From contig ML769505.1 of assembly GCA_009733575.1 (NCBI GenBank), positions 17,567-81,566 of the forward strand: a stretch of DNA of 64,000 nucleotides, in the 5' to 3' direction. A model generated the notes under the pieces. That model did not search any database and had not been told where the DNA came from. It was given only the letters and a program-made list of their open reading frames with translations. The DNA comes from Gymnopus androsaceus JB14. Lineage: Eukaryota > Basidiomycota > Agaricomycetes > Agaricales > Omphalotaceae. The position numbers were made by a program, and so were the translations under genes. Shown in pieces: positions 1 through 12,248 of the stretch. Position 1 is the first letter of the stretch; each line of letters begins with the position of its first letter.

Positions 1-3000
1 ATCCAAATCAATCTGAGGGAAGGGTAACCCTTCGTCATCATAGATTCGTGTTGACCTGTGAAGAGCCGGAGAGAACAAGGCCTCGGCATGCGCTGGGAAA
101 ACTCGTGGGCTGAAAGTTGGGATGCCGAACGGGACGAAGCTCGGGATGATGGAAGAAACAGGTTTGACTGAAGGACGGACCTCATCGAGGCAAAGCAGGG
201 CTGCGGAAGGGATAGGAACTACGAGAATTGTATACTTCCAAGTCGAAGGGTCATAAAGACCTCGACGTGATCTGGACGATGGATTGTTGGATAGACTGAT
301 GAGTAACCAACAAAGGACTGTTTGGGCCTGGTGAATCCGCGGGGACTTTGATAGAAACTGTAGGAGGAACTGGTCAACTGTCTCGAGGAAAAATACCTCG
401 ACGCCAGTCTTCATGTACATCATGGAAATCATGAGTACCTCGGACCAGAGCAGCTTCGCGGAAACTAGCATTCTCTAAAGGAGAATATCGAACCGCGATG
501 GGAACGTATCGCGATTCAGGACAGTCACGACAGCAGGGACAAAACTGCGCAGGGGTGAGCAAAAGCTTCCTGAGGCGGAAAATTGACAAGCTGTTTGGGA
601 CTAGAGTTTTGGGAAAGACTGAACACCAGTTGGTCCCGAGATGGAAAGTCGCCTTGGAAGATATGATCCCAGAAATAATCATATGCGGTATGAGTATCCC
701 AAGTTCAAAGAACGCGCTCCTCCTGTGGAATGCCTGGTCTGGCAATAATGGCCTCCCACTCCAGTCGAGGACCCGCGAGTATCGAGGAACAACAGGGACC
801 TACGAAAGAAAGGGTACTGGTGAGCCTCGAACAAAAACGAGAAAAGGCAGAGTTACCTTAGGAAAGCCACAAGCGAGTTCGACCAAAGGATTGTTCTTGT
901 AGCCACCTGTAGCTGTAAGAGTAATGCATTAAAACTGGGCAATAGTCCTAATGAACTATTGCATTAAATCGGGACAAGGAGTCAGGTTTGACAGCTCTGC
1001 CAAATCTACTAATATCTAATAGGCAGTGATTAAGTGATGTTTGGGTCAAATCTCTTGTGCTAACCCTAACATGAGAGATTTGATCCAAACAGAGCCAAGC
1101 ATCCAGATTAGGTTAGGTTAGGTTAGGTTAGGGTTAGGAGTTGAGGATGATATTGGGGGTGTGGGGGCTTGCCCCACTGTTATGGTCACAGAGGGTTAGG
1201 GTTAGGTTAGGGTTAGGATTACATTAGGATCTAGGGTTGATAATATTATTAGGGTGTGGGAGCATAGCCCCACTGTTATGGTCATAGATGGTTAGGGTTA
1301 GGGTTAGGGTGCTGGTTAGGGTTATGGTTAGGTCCAGGGTAGTCTCACAAATCCAAGGGGGGGTGTCAGTTTTTTCCCACAGGTCCTTGTTCTCTCTGTA
1401 TAAGCCTTTTAAGTTTGGATCACATGACCACATCCTCCGAGCCTACAGTAGTGCAGTTTGGCAGAGCTGTCAAACCTGACTGCTTGTCCTGAATTAATGC
1501 AATAGTTCATTAGGACTCTTGTCTGGGTTTAATGCGATAAAGTTACGACCTCAACTGTTGTAGTGGGCACGGACTTGTTCAAGGGATTCCGAGGTGTACT
1601 TGTATACCTTGCCGTGAACGTGCCAAGGGACTCCCGAGAAGGAATAAGTCGCGGGGACCAACTCTAGGGTTTGAGCAGTAGGTTGGCTTGGATAACCGAC
1701 CAGCTCATTGCGAACCCAAGAGTAGTTGAGGAAAGACTCCGTCGACTTGCCAGAACAACAGTTACAATGGTCAGACCGAGGAAAATTATTCTTGAGACTA
1801 GCACGAAGTTCCTGAATTTGTTGAAGGCGTTGTGGAAATGGAAAGTCTGTATACCCGGCATTGCAAAGGTCACCGTAAGAAAGAAATTGGTCCGTGACTT
1901 CGTGAAAGTTGCTAGTCCTGTACCAAAGACACTGCACAGATGCTTCGATCACAGAAGGGACAGAATTCGTGTGAAGGAATCCAATCCGAATGGATAAGAT
2001 AAGTCGATGGCAGGAATCGGAGAGAAGGGAAGTTCTCGATCCAAGAAGCGATTGTGCGAGGCACAATCGAGGGATGAGATGTACCACTTCGAAAGCCACT
2101 GGACGGTGAAGGAAAAATTTCCGGTAAAGGCAAGAAACTGGGTAAAGGAGCCTCGGTAGCCGTAAAACTACGAAAAGTTGCTCGTAAGCAATAACTTTGT
2201 ATGGTACCTCGGCTCCCCCACCAGTGAAGTATCCTATGGTCTCGGGAATTTCACAATCCCAAGGAATAGGATCCCAAGGACCAATCGTCCGAGGAGCAAC
2301 GTCCTCGATCGAAGGAGCATTCCCGGTCTGGACAATTGCCTCGATAAAAGAATGAAAAATGTTCTTACCTGATGTCTCGGGCCTACGAAAGTTGGACGCA
2401 TCGTCGTTAAGACGAGTACGTTTGCCCTTCCGAGCCTCGACTCCAGCTGTACCCTAATGAAACATAATAAAACCCTTCAGTCAAATCGAGCTGATGAGGA
2501 AATACATGTGTGCATACATTGGGGCGAGATGAAGAAGGCGAAGGAGATTCCTACGAAACGAATTAAAAAGAGAAATGAAGAAATAGAGGAATTGACTTAC
2601 ACGCAAGTGACGCGAATTAGGAGCTGTCGCGACATGGGCACGAGGCCCGGTCTAGCAAAGAAATCAGCTTTGAAGAAGAAGAATGTGATAATCACATACG
2701 GGTGTTGCACTTGTGCTGGCAACTTTTGGAGGAGCCGGGACTTCAACCACCTCTTCATCCTCTCGGATAGATCGCCGAGAGGAACCATCCTTTTTGGAAA
2801 ACTGAGACCTGGTCAACGAGATACGAGGACGAGTAAATAAACTCACCCCTTTTCTCTGCTTGCCAGCATGGTCAGGGGTCTCATTCGAAGCCGTGATAGT
2901 GCGGTAGTACTTCGCGCACTTCTCGAACAAGTTGACCTTTTGCTGCTGATGGACGGGGGCCACCAAGTCAAGCAGCGTCTTGTACAATTCTTGGTAATCA

Positions 3001-3258
3001 GTCTGAGAAGTAACTTCTTGACTGGCAGGATAGTGCTGAAGGGTGTTTGATATTTTAGCACACACACTAGACTCTGTGGAAAATTGGGAAGTCCCGTACC
3101 AAGTAGACAAGAGCTTGCTCGCAAGTAGGGTGACGGATGCTGAGAGCGCACTTAGCCTTGGCAAGTACCTCGATAGCATCGGCCTGCTTCTGGAGCTGGA
3201 TCTTGTGGTCTGGGTAGTCCTTGAGCGTGATGAAAGGACGAGCAGGCTCGGAGGACAT
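1..3258 (-). pseudogene. Intron-rich hypothetical gene, 3' end beyond window, interrupted by a MITE
   Basis: I do not recognise the family. The start is the ATG at 3258, giving a product that begins MSSEPARPFITLKDYPDHKI. A first intron lies near 3090-3030, followed by an exon rich in lysine and glutamate (about 3029-2850). Further exon-like stretches with GT/AG borders continue through 2099-1551, 900-850 and 780-430. One segment carries a CPCCRDCP cysteine knot at about 560-530. The exon structure is only partly resolved, and some joins do not keep frame. The reading stops at about 1550, where an inverted-repeat element (925-1537) is inserted, and resumes on its far side near 890, so the locus is probably dead. 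The style (many short introns, no known domain, neighbouring long non-coding blocks) matches the gene at 4836-8090 and suggests a repeated, possibly mobile family. This is inference. Confidence 0.4.
925..1537. mobile_element. Non-autonomous inverted-repeat element with TTAGGG-rich core
   Basis: About 80-bp terminal inverted repeats at 925-1004 and 1457-1537 share TGCATTAAA..., CCTAATGAACTATTGCATTAA and GTCAGGTTTGACAGCTCTG. A TAA triplet flanks both ends (922-924 and 1538-1540). This would fit a 3-bp target duplication of PIF/Harbinger type, but the outermost bases of the repeats differ and the border is not certain. The interior has a hairpin at 1038-1091 and three blocks of TTAGGG or TTAGG units (about 1110-1139, 1194-1222, 1290-1335). 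It has no coding capacity. Its core resembles the element at 23179-23997, although the ends differ. Confidence 0.75.
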
Positions 3259-4835
3259 TTTAGAATGGATGTGCTTGTTTGAAAGAAGAGTTGAAAGATG
3301 TAAGCGGAGGCTCGAAAATTTATCCTCGAGATACTGAGGCCTTATATTTGAGACAAAGCTGAGTTTGGGATCTGAGACGGCACCAGGTTGGACAAAATAT
3401 TTGCCGCCAAAATACTGCCAGATGAGAGAAGAATTTGCTTTCGCTGCAGACATCAGAACAATGGGACTCAGAGCATCGCGGACAGACTTTGCCGCGATAG
3501 AAATATCATCGCGGCAAGACGTGAAACCGGAAGCTCTAAAAAAGGTCCATTCTGCATGAAATATTTTGCCACGCTATACTTGGCTACCCTCCTTCAACTG
3601 GGACAGTTGAAATTTTTTGTTTGGGGGAGAGGATTGGCGAGATAGATTATTTGCGGTCCAAACAAGAGTTGATCGCGGCAAGACCGGTGAAGCAAGAAGC
3701 AAAATTCAAGGCTACAGCTAAGAAATGGGCACAAACATGTATCTATGTCTTATCTGGCCAGAACTTGTTTGTAGAAGAATAAGCTCAGTTGTATGAACGT
3801 AGAACAACTGTGTATTATGTACCTGTAGAAGAATAAGCTAATAGGTAATCAGATAATGTCAAAGTATAGTAAGTATGAGCTACTCACCTCAGTTGTATGA
3901 ACATAGAACAACTGAGGTGAGGCAATGCACTAGCGCTACATATATAGGTAAACTACCTAGTTATTGGTAAGCCACATGAGCGGAAGTAAAAGTGTAAGTA
4001 TCTATAAAGGGAAAGGTCAAAGCAATGATATGGGCGTACGGGTCAATATCCTAACATTGTTAACTTTATTCCTGGCCCTCGGCATGAAAACTAGTTTGCA
4101 ATAAAACAGTTTGAATCCGACACTTTGACCAATCAAACTCTTGCTTGATAACAAGGTGGTGTAATCACACCATCAAAACCATATGATGCGCTTGACGACT
4201 TAGAGCGGAAGAAGTCCGCTGTGGCTAGAAACAGCACTGGTCACGGTAAAACCATCGAGGAACTAAATCCTTAGTTGGGCGAGTCCAAGTGAACAGTTTC
4301 ACCATGACAAGGGTCGGATAAGCAGCGTTGGAAGTGTTTCAATCTCAAAATGAGACTGGCACAACTTAAACTGCATACATAGAGCCAAAGACACCCGTGA
4401 GCGAGTCCTGACAGATGGCCGCAGTAACTGGCTTCAAGATTCAGTAGTTTGCCGTGCTGAAGAACTTAACCAAACTTAGAAAGGTCTACATGAGCATTAA
4501 AATTGCTCGAGACCACTTAGAAGTTTTCTTGGGTTTTCGCACAAAATAAAGAAGAAACTGGAGTTAAAACTCCTTTTATTTTACTATGTACAAAAACTCG
4601 AATTTCTACTATGCTACTATATACAAATTTTGGCATAAAGTAGAAATTGAGCTATAGATTGAAGTTATGTTTAAAGTCCAGTGGACTATCAGACATGTTG
4701 ATAAAAAGCAAAGTTAAAATAAAAATCCAGCGAGGCGGCAAAAGCTCTGCCACGATACCTCGACTTACGGTTGGAAAGCAATCCTGGCCGAGGCAAGGAC
4801 TACGAGACGGCAAAAGAACTGCCTACGAATCTCGA
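3259..4835. other. Non-coding stretch with a perfect-arm hairpin
   Basis: No convincing gene is visible. At 3883-3921 the sequence CTCACCTCAGTTGT is followed by its reverse complement, giving a stem of about 14 bp with a 10-base loop. A partial copy of the same AGTTGTATGAACRTAGAACAACT unit lies at 3786-3812. A purine run, TTTGGGGGAGA, occurs near 3620-3633, and a very similar one occurs at 9648-9658. Both could be polypurine tracts of worn LTR elements, but I found no matching LTR pair. Confidence 0.4.
3883..3921. repeat. Hairpin
   Basis: Inverted repeat with arms CTCACCTCAGTTGT and ACAACTGAGGTGAG around ATGAACATAGA. It is seen directly in the sequence; its function is unknown. Confidence 0.7.
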
Positions 4836-7800
4836 GTCACTTACGCTTGGTCTTAGACTGAAAAATAGTCAGACCAAAGAAAGACAGAGGATGAGGGAAT
4901 CATCTTACCGAGGAGCCCTCAGCCTGATGCGTCTTGGGCTTCTTAAAAAGCTTATGATGAAGCTGAGTGGTTGTAGTCTGAGGAACAACGACCCTCTAAA
5001 GAAAAGACTCATTAGCACATTTTAAAAAGTCAGAAGATGAATAACTGAACATACCATCTGACTTGGCCCCGCGGTCTTGGACTGCTTCGCCAGTTGCTTG
5101 GGCGGAATGACGTCTGCACTGCTGTCCGAGGCGATTTGAGGAGCACTGGTGACTCTGCCCCGCTTCCTAGAAGGCATACGAGCCCTCTTGGAAGGAGCTG
5201 GAACATCACTCGACTCCTCCTCGTTGACGGATCTCATGCGTTTGAGATCTGAAAAAGAAAAGATCAGTTGAGGAGATGAAAAGGGAGACATTGAAACTTA
5301 CTAGGAGTAGGAGCGCGACTCTCGTGTTGGCTGTCAGCGATCTCGATGATATCGTCTTCCTCTTCCACCTGAGAAGGAGGCCCGCGATTATCATCATCAG
5401 CTTCCTCGTCAGCTTCATCGTCGTCGTTGTCGTCCTCCTCAGCCTCTGAGTCTGGTTCACCTGAAGCATCTGCCTCGGAGCCCTGGACAACGGCCCCATC
5501 ATCAGACTCTTCCTCGCTGGCTGCTTCGTCAGGAGGAGGACCTTCATTCCCCAAGTCAGAAGACTTCTCGGAAGAAGGCAAAGGGATAGAAGGTGGAGAG
5601 CGTGTTGGCGGCTTGGACTTGGAAGTCGACTTCTTGACAAGTGCCGGAACCATTGGAGGCTCCGAGGGGTCCATGAGCAACTCCAGATGACCCATGCGAG
5701 ATTGAGAGGGCGAAGGAGCCTGAGAGCAACCCTGGAGGGTTGTGAACTCCATACCCTCGAATTCAAGGTCTTCGAGGGTGAATCGTTTTTCCCATCCAAG
5801 CAAAAATGCAAGAAGGGAAAGGCGCTTGATGTCATCCTTCTCAACAAAGCCATCTTGAATCAGCCCTTGGAGGAGAGCCCGTGGATCGGTTGTCGAATTT
5901 TGAAGACGCTTCTGGCGATGGAAGACGTTCTCTGCTTGGATATAATACTCCGTCACCATCGCACGGACCAAGTGGCCTTGACAATGAAGAGCAGTATTCT
6001 CCTCAAACAACGCCGTGGACTCAACACCAATGGCTAGATAATGGGAGATGGAGTTAGCGAAAAAAGTTGACTGAATTTACAAAAGAGACTTACTGCCATT
6101 GTTGCCTTGACAAAAGGTGAAGAGGCGACGACGCGCCTCGTCTGCCCTCGCCAAAGGAAAGGTGAACAAGCAGGAGGCGTGCGACTTCCAGCACGGATGA
6201 CAGATTGGACTGTCAGGGTTGGACTCGGGCAAAGGCATTGAGCACTGTAACCCGCTCTTAATGCAGGAGGTGCAGGAGGTCGAAGGGAACTTGAAATAAA
6301 GTGAAGTCAGCATGGAACAACGGAAGACAAAGGAAGTAGGAAAGACTCACGGTCTGAAGAGGGACCATGCTGCCAATGAGACTGTTAAAGTTAACGTGCA
6401 AACGCACGCACTCGTTGTCCTGGAATTCGCCAGGACGGGCAAATTTCTCCTAGAATAGCTGGTTAGAAGAAGCAGGAAACTCAAAGGGAAAAAGAGGGCT
6501 TACTGTGATCATAGCAACCCCTTTAGTGGCAGGACGTGGCAGCATCAGGACCACCTCGCCCTTCCTGTTGGACCTCTTCTCAACCTGCAAGGGATCCTTC
6601 TGCTTCTCAGGATCGGCCCCTCCTCAGGTGAAAATCGAGTCGTAGTCGAACAACAAAGTGTTGACACGACCACCCTCAAGCTTGGGGAAACCGTCAAAGC
6701 CAGGGATCTTTGTATTTGTAGTCGAATAGGCAAGCCGAGGATTGATGGGAGTAGGTTCGAGACCTCGGGGACCCATGAACTAGAAAATAAATTAAAAAAC
6801 GAAGGAGTCAATACATTTGATTAAAGAGAGAAGTGTGGAGAGGAAACTTACCAAGGAGGGATGAAGTTTGCCTGGACTAGGAGGGGCCTGCCCAATGAAC
6901 TCCATGTCCGAGCCAGCATCGTCATTGAATAACCTCATTGGAGGTGAAGAGTCTCTAGTCGGTGCCTTGACCAAAGGAGGAGTAACATCGTGGAAGCAAC
7001 AATTATTGTCCAAGGGGTCATTGGCCAGATCAAACCGCGATGAATCAGCGGGATACCCGTGAAATGCGTAAGGTTGCTAGAACAAAAATCAATGTTTAGC
7101 AAAAGAAAAGAATAGGAAGAAGTGAGATGTACGTTGTCAGGAGGAATGGTCTGGGGAAAACAGCAAGGTCATTAGCCTTGGCAATTTTCCACAAGAAAGA
7201 GGGGAACTTACTACCATCCATCGGGTCTCGTACAAAATCTTCTGAGGAAAACGATGACCTTGAGGGACCTCAGCCAAAGTCTCCAAGTACGAGATTTTGA
7301 ACTGAATAAAGTTCAAAAGCTTGGCCTCGAGGAACTTCCGAGGGGTAAAAATGGCGTCAGCCAATTGAAGAGGCTAGAAGTAATAAGGATCAGCCTCGGG
7401 CAGGAAAAAGTCAAGATAAAAAGAAAAACTTACTCATTCCTCCCCAATGAAGGCACATTGAATCAGCTTTGACTCTTTGAAAAACCAGTCTCGCTGATGT
7501 ATAGCCAAGGTGCCGAGGTCCATCTTGAAAACCTTCTCGCACAGCTCTTGAAGCCTCAACGAAAAGGTGGCCGCCCAAACTGGGAGCTCCTTGACATCGT
7601 ACTTGGCACGATAGGCAATCTAAAACAAATGAAGTTATTATCTCGGGATCGCAGGAAGAATTAATAAGGAACTTACAAGCTTGGGAGCCATCAAGTCAAA
7701 CAGGGATAAGAAATTGTTCCTGGAAGGCCAGTCGGCTGAAGCACCTAGTTGCCTCCTTAGGAAGAGGAAACCAGGCAGCCCCTGTAGGATGACAATGTGA

Positions 7801-8090
7801 AGGAACCATATATGCTCCTCGTAGAGCTCTAAAAAATGGGGAATTGTTAAGTGACTAGAAACACTTTAACAAAGAGAACACGTACCCTTCTGGTCTTCAG
7901 GGATAGCAATAGTCGAAGAGGCAAGTTGATCGTGGAGACCGACCGAGGCAGGCTTCGAAGTCAAAAAGTCGAGACCAGCAGCACCACGACCAGCTGGGCA
8001 CCTCGAAGAGGACGTCCTCGAGGGACCCGCAGTCGAATTGGAATGACGTTCGGATGTTGAGGGACGCTGATTGTCAGAGAAAGGAACCAT
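4836..8090 (-). pseudogene. Multi-exon gene with Zn(II)2Cys6-like cluster and acidic region
   Basis: About eleven exons can be followed on the minus strand, including 8090-7886, 7828-7677, 7619-7434, one from about 7370, 6313-6090, 6010-5310, 5250-5060 and a last exon ending in SKTKRK and a stop at 4836. The start is taken at 8090 because an upstream ATG at 8220 runs into a stop. Near 6270-6170 the six cysteines have spacing CX2CX6CX13CX2CX6C, as in fungal Zn2Cys6 DNA-binding clusters. Next comes a long Asp/Glu/Ser-rich tract (about 5550-5330) and then basic, nuclear-signal-like tails (KRARMPSRKRGR). This looks like a nuclear, DNA-associated protein. In-frame TGA codons at about 7434-7436 and 6624-6626 stand where the flanking exon reads on, so this copy is probably inactive. 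The family is unknown to me. The Zn2Cys6 reading is by spacing only, and the cluster is internal instead of N-terminal. Confidence 0.55.
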
Positions 8091-11000
8091 AATTGTTTGT
8101 CAATGACGTCTCAACAAAGCTGATGACTGGGTGGCCCTGGTGGACTTAACGAGCGAGGAGGACGGATGAAATTCATTGTCAGAGTCAGCTTGTGGTTTCG
8201 AAGAAGTACGTCTGGACATCGTTAGAACAACGCACAGAGAGGAGGAATTGGGAAGTTTGGGACTTACAATCTCGAAATCCCGAGCCTCTTATACCCGAGA
8301 AAAGTAACCTACGTGATTAAGTCATGACAAAAAGAAAGATAAAACATTTTTCAGGAAGACAGCGCAATTCCGAAAGGGAGTGACGCGTCTTACCAGTTGT
8401 GGCGTCTGGAAAAGACATATCACGCGAGGAAGCACTTCTCGCAGAAAAGATGTACCCTGTATGAGGATTGAACCCTGCACGGGCATCTTTCGAGGTCTAA
8501 ACGCGTCCGCAAATTTAGGTTTTAGAGAATATCATGACCGAATACGGACGTCCAACTGATGAATCGCGAAGAGTTCTGACGCGGGGACCTCAAAGGAATG
8601 TAATGAGACATAGGAATTCCACCGTGCAGGTACTCCTCGTACCAACCAAGGAATTCCTGTCTCCTAAAAATGGGAATGCGGTGTTTTCATTTAAGAAAAT
8701 CATATGCTCGCTGATCGAGTAGGTGATATCTTGAAGGAAATATGGCAACGGTCTATCTGGAAATTGTGATATCACAATGACAAGTACGAGATACGGGAAA
8801 CGCGTGCTAAAGATGGGGAAGACCCTTTTACTTGAATCACCGTCTTGCGCTGTTCAGTTGATGAAAAAGTCAAATTCAGCACCGTGCATCACTTGTCTCA
8901 AAGTGGTTAACGAGATTCGGGGATCAACGCAAATCTATTTATATGATAGGTAGCCTGTCAAGAATGGTGACAAGGACGCCTTGGGGCATGGAATTTATTT
9001 CTGTGATAGGCAGTCCGTCAAAAATGGTGACAAAGGCACCTTGGGGCATAGAAAATAGAAAGTCAGAAGAAGCCATGTGCTAGCAGCAGATGCACAACTC
9101 GGAACTCCGACGTGATGGAATGCAAAGATGTGATATGAGGAAAGAACCCCTGGACCCTACACAAGCAGGAAAGGCAGACTCACGTCCCAAAAGGGATTTA
9201 AGCGCTGACCGGGATATCCCGATCACATCACACCAGAATGTCTGGAAGAAGAGCACAGCAAAAGAATCATTATGATTTCTACGGAGAACAAGAAATCAGG
9301 AGATTGCAGGGTCCAAAGGTGATGTGTCTGGACCATGCCAAAGAAACTGGGACACCCAAGTGTATCCAGTCGATCTCTTGCCAAAAGTAGGCATTGATTT
9401 GTCAAGATTGCCGCGACTGATGGGATGTGCCAAAAGAGCATCAGACCCTAAACGCGAGCGGCAACTACGGAATGCACCCAGGCCAGTTGATTGAACTTAG
9501 TGCTGCGATGGGCTTCCTCGGCAAGAGTACCTCGGACTTCATAAAACAGTCAATGCTGGTCAATTACCCAACACGATCCAGGTACAGGTTACCTCGCCGA
9601 GATACGGCTTCAACTTGTGCCTCAACCGAGGACAGTTGAGATTTTTAGTTTGGGGGAGATGATACGCCGATTTTTCAGCTAAGGCTAGAACTGCGCAGAA
9701 CCAATAATCCTAGGTTCTGTTAGTAACAAAACACAGTCAATAAGAGAACTATAGTGAGCCCGAGCTGATAGTTAAAATCTACCGAGGACCTATTCTACCC
9801 AAGAGGTTGCAGAGTAACGGTACGCGCAATGGTACCATACTTAACTTTGTGAATGCACCTCGATCAAAGTCCTATGCACGGTATGGTGTAGCGAGGCAAG
9901 CTTGTTGGATAACAAGTTGCTGACTGAGGCAGATAAACAAGCCCACATACCAGTAATACTAGGCTAGGTCATTGAAGGATATACCCAAGGGATCGAAGTC
10001 TTAAACGAGGCATCGCTTCCGCGATCAGCTCACCGAGGAGTCTAAACGACACTCAAGTTTATTAAACAAAGCAAGGTGGACCGAGATGAGGAAGTACCCT
10101 AACGGGTGCCCTCAAAGTTGACGCTCACTGGAAAGCGCCTAGGCATATAGCCGCGGCAGTCCAACGCGGCCACATGACCCACTTGCTGTAGCTACTTCTA
10201 GAGCACGGAAGGACCAAGGAGTATTTCTATCCGAGCCTCAGCGTTGTACCGAGATCCATATGCTACCAGGCATCTAGAATCGAGACCGTGCGGAACTAGG
10301 GATAATAACCAGTCTCCCATTGGCAAGGAAAAACATAGAAATACTTCCAAGGGCTGTTCTGCTAAAGGAACTGGCGAGCCTTGTAAAAAGGCAAATGACT
10401 CGAGTTGATTCGGACCAAAATCCCAAAGTTGACCCAATCGAGGAAGACAAACAAATGAGGCAGGAAAACATCGAGGCAAAACCATAGTATACACGCATAT
10501 ATGGACATTATTTATCTTTTTCTATTTTACTTACTCTGTTTCATCCTATCTCGCTCAGTTTCTCTCATTTTCCTATTTTATTATATCTTGCTCAGTATAT
10601 AAGGGTAGCTATTCTATCTCGGAATGACAAGTTAGACTTGATACCTGAAATGCAGTTCTATCTTAGGACCTGTAGTGATTCGTACACGCTCAGACGCGTC
10701 TGCATCATCCTCTACAACCTTTGAAATGGGTGGCCTTCTTGTAACCTCGATAATACTGAGGCTGTTCATTCTACTTCCCGGCTATTAAGTCGAGCATTCC
10801 TGGTTTTCATCTTGAAGAGAGGTCACATCAGTCTTAGGACCGCAGGTGGAGCCTAACGTGCACACCTCGACGAGCCCGTTGTTGATTAGGAAAGGTCTTG
10901 GACCCAAGTGTCGGCTTGGTCTAGTTTTAGGGAGGAAGCTCCTTGGAGTGTTACCTAGCTTTACCAACAGATTCTACCCCTTGCCCACTCTTCACTGAGT

Positions 11001-11120
11001 GTGTTAAAAACGCCTACTCGAGTGACTTGCGCAGCAGTTGTATAAGCTTGTTAGGTAACTCGCAGGAATACCTGAGAGTTGGATTATCATTGCGCGGCGA
11101 TGTAAAGGCTCCCGAGATAT
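8091..11120. other. Non-coding, retroelement-like stretch
   Basis: No gene supported. It contains a 60-bp tandem duplication (8941-9060), a polypurine-like TTTGGGGGAGA at 9648-9658 followed by TGATACGCCG, and a TATATAAGG box near 10598 in pyrimidine-rich surroundings. The last two would suit an LTR of roughly 1 kb (9659 to about 10800), but no partner LTR or coding region was found, so this stays a suggestion. Confidence 0.35.
8941..9060. repeat. Two-copy 60-bp tandem repeat
   Basis: Units 8941-9000 and 9001-9060 share TGATAGG, CYGTCAARAATGGTGACAA and CCTTGGGGCAT in register, with about ten differences. Confidence 0.85.
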
Positions 11121-11240
11121 GCTAAGTTGTTTGTTGAGTTGGCGTACTTGACCCATGCTTGGGTATTTCACCTCGGATACACAAAGTTGTTTGTTGAGTC
11201 AGCGTACTCAACCTGTGCTTTGGTGTTTGCTTTCCCCCTC
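11121..11240. repeat. Two-copy 60-bp tandem repeat at edge of DIRS-type element
   Basis: AAGTTGTTTGTTGAGT and the following GCGTACT...ACC...TGCTT recur exactly 60 bases apart (11121-11180 and 11181-11240). The second unit begins repeat B of the retroelement. Confidence 0.8.
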
Positions 11241-11712
11241 AATCCATTCAGCGCGTTGTCGTACGTTAGTTGGCTTTTCAAAAACCTCCCTCCAAATATA
11301 AAACCTTGTTCATCTCGCACTGTCTGCGCCAACTGTCAAGTGCTTTTCTCTTTGAATCAATTAGTAGTCGAGGGAACCTTCGACAACCTCCTTCCTCGCA
11401 TTAAATTAAACCTTTTGGATTGTATCTGATTGGGGTGATTGTTGTTTGGTTGGTTTTCATACCCAGCACAAATCCAACTCATCACCGTGCAGGTATGTAG
11501 TTCGTGTTCTTCCTTTTATAGAGTTTTTGAGGGAGGAGGGTGGGTGAAAATGAATTTGGTGAGAAGGAAGAAGGAATGGAGGAATTCCATTGAGGTTGAA
11601 TATCACAGTGGTGGAAGTGGAGAACAAGAAACTGGAAACTCTGAATGTGGGATCGCAACAACGTGACAAAAACACAGTCTACTCTTCCCATGGGTCACGT
11701 GTAGGCTTGGAC
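11177..11712. repeat. Left repeat (order B-A) of the DIRS-type element
   Basis: B (11177-11527) and A (11545-11712) closely match 28248-28598 and 28079-28247 respectively, but in swapped order, joined by a 17-20 base linker GAGGGAGGAGGGTGGG. See the right repeat for comparison. Confidence 0.85.
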
Positions 11713-12248
11713 TTTTGTCTGATTCTGACGCGATCTCACTGTTCGAGTTTCTCAAAGGGAATAAGGATGTATTGGGTATGTAACTATAAATATATAGATT
11801 ACTGTTAACATGCATTGGGCAAAAGGCACGCTAGGAACATTAATTCCAAAAATGAAGTGAGAGGGATTAATTATCCAAACCTGGGGGTGCAGAGGATACA
11901 GAAACCAATTACCCGTGCAAAGAAGCCACAGGTGCGTCGGGATCTGTTGACGACATACCCACAGGGGCAAAAGCCCAAGACTGTGGTGACTGAGAATGCA
12001 AGTCATCAAATATGTGATTTTATTGTTTGTGCGGGTGTTTGTAAGGTAGCAATGTGTTCGTCCCCATGGCATGAGGAGGGTATGGGATAGTGAGAGGAGC
12101 TTGGGAAGGAGGGGTAGGTATAGAGTAAGATGTAGTATTGGTGGAATGGGAGGGGAAAGGTGATAGTTGCGTATGTGTAGGGAATGTGTTGTATTGGGGA
12201 CATAACTAGTTCGAGACACGTATGGTGAAGCGAAGGAAGGATAATATA

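Noticed and set aside
1105..1335. Possible chromosome end or telomere
   Set aside because: The TTAGGG units are short, imperfect, interrupted by unique G-rich words, and enclosed by inverted repeats within continuous sequence on both sides.
5427..5690. Plus-strand serine/proline-rich open frame
   Set aside because: It is the antisense shadow of the acidic tract of the minus-strand gene, whose exon borders are better supported.
9659..10800. A complete LTR with TATA box
   Set aside because: A polypurine-like run, a TG start and a TATATAAGG box are present, but I found no second copy, no target duplication and no coding region to go with it, so it is mentioned only as a possibility.
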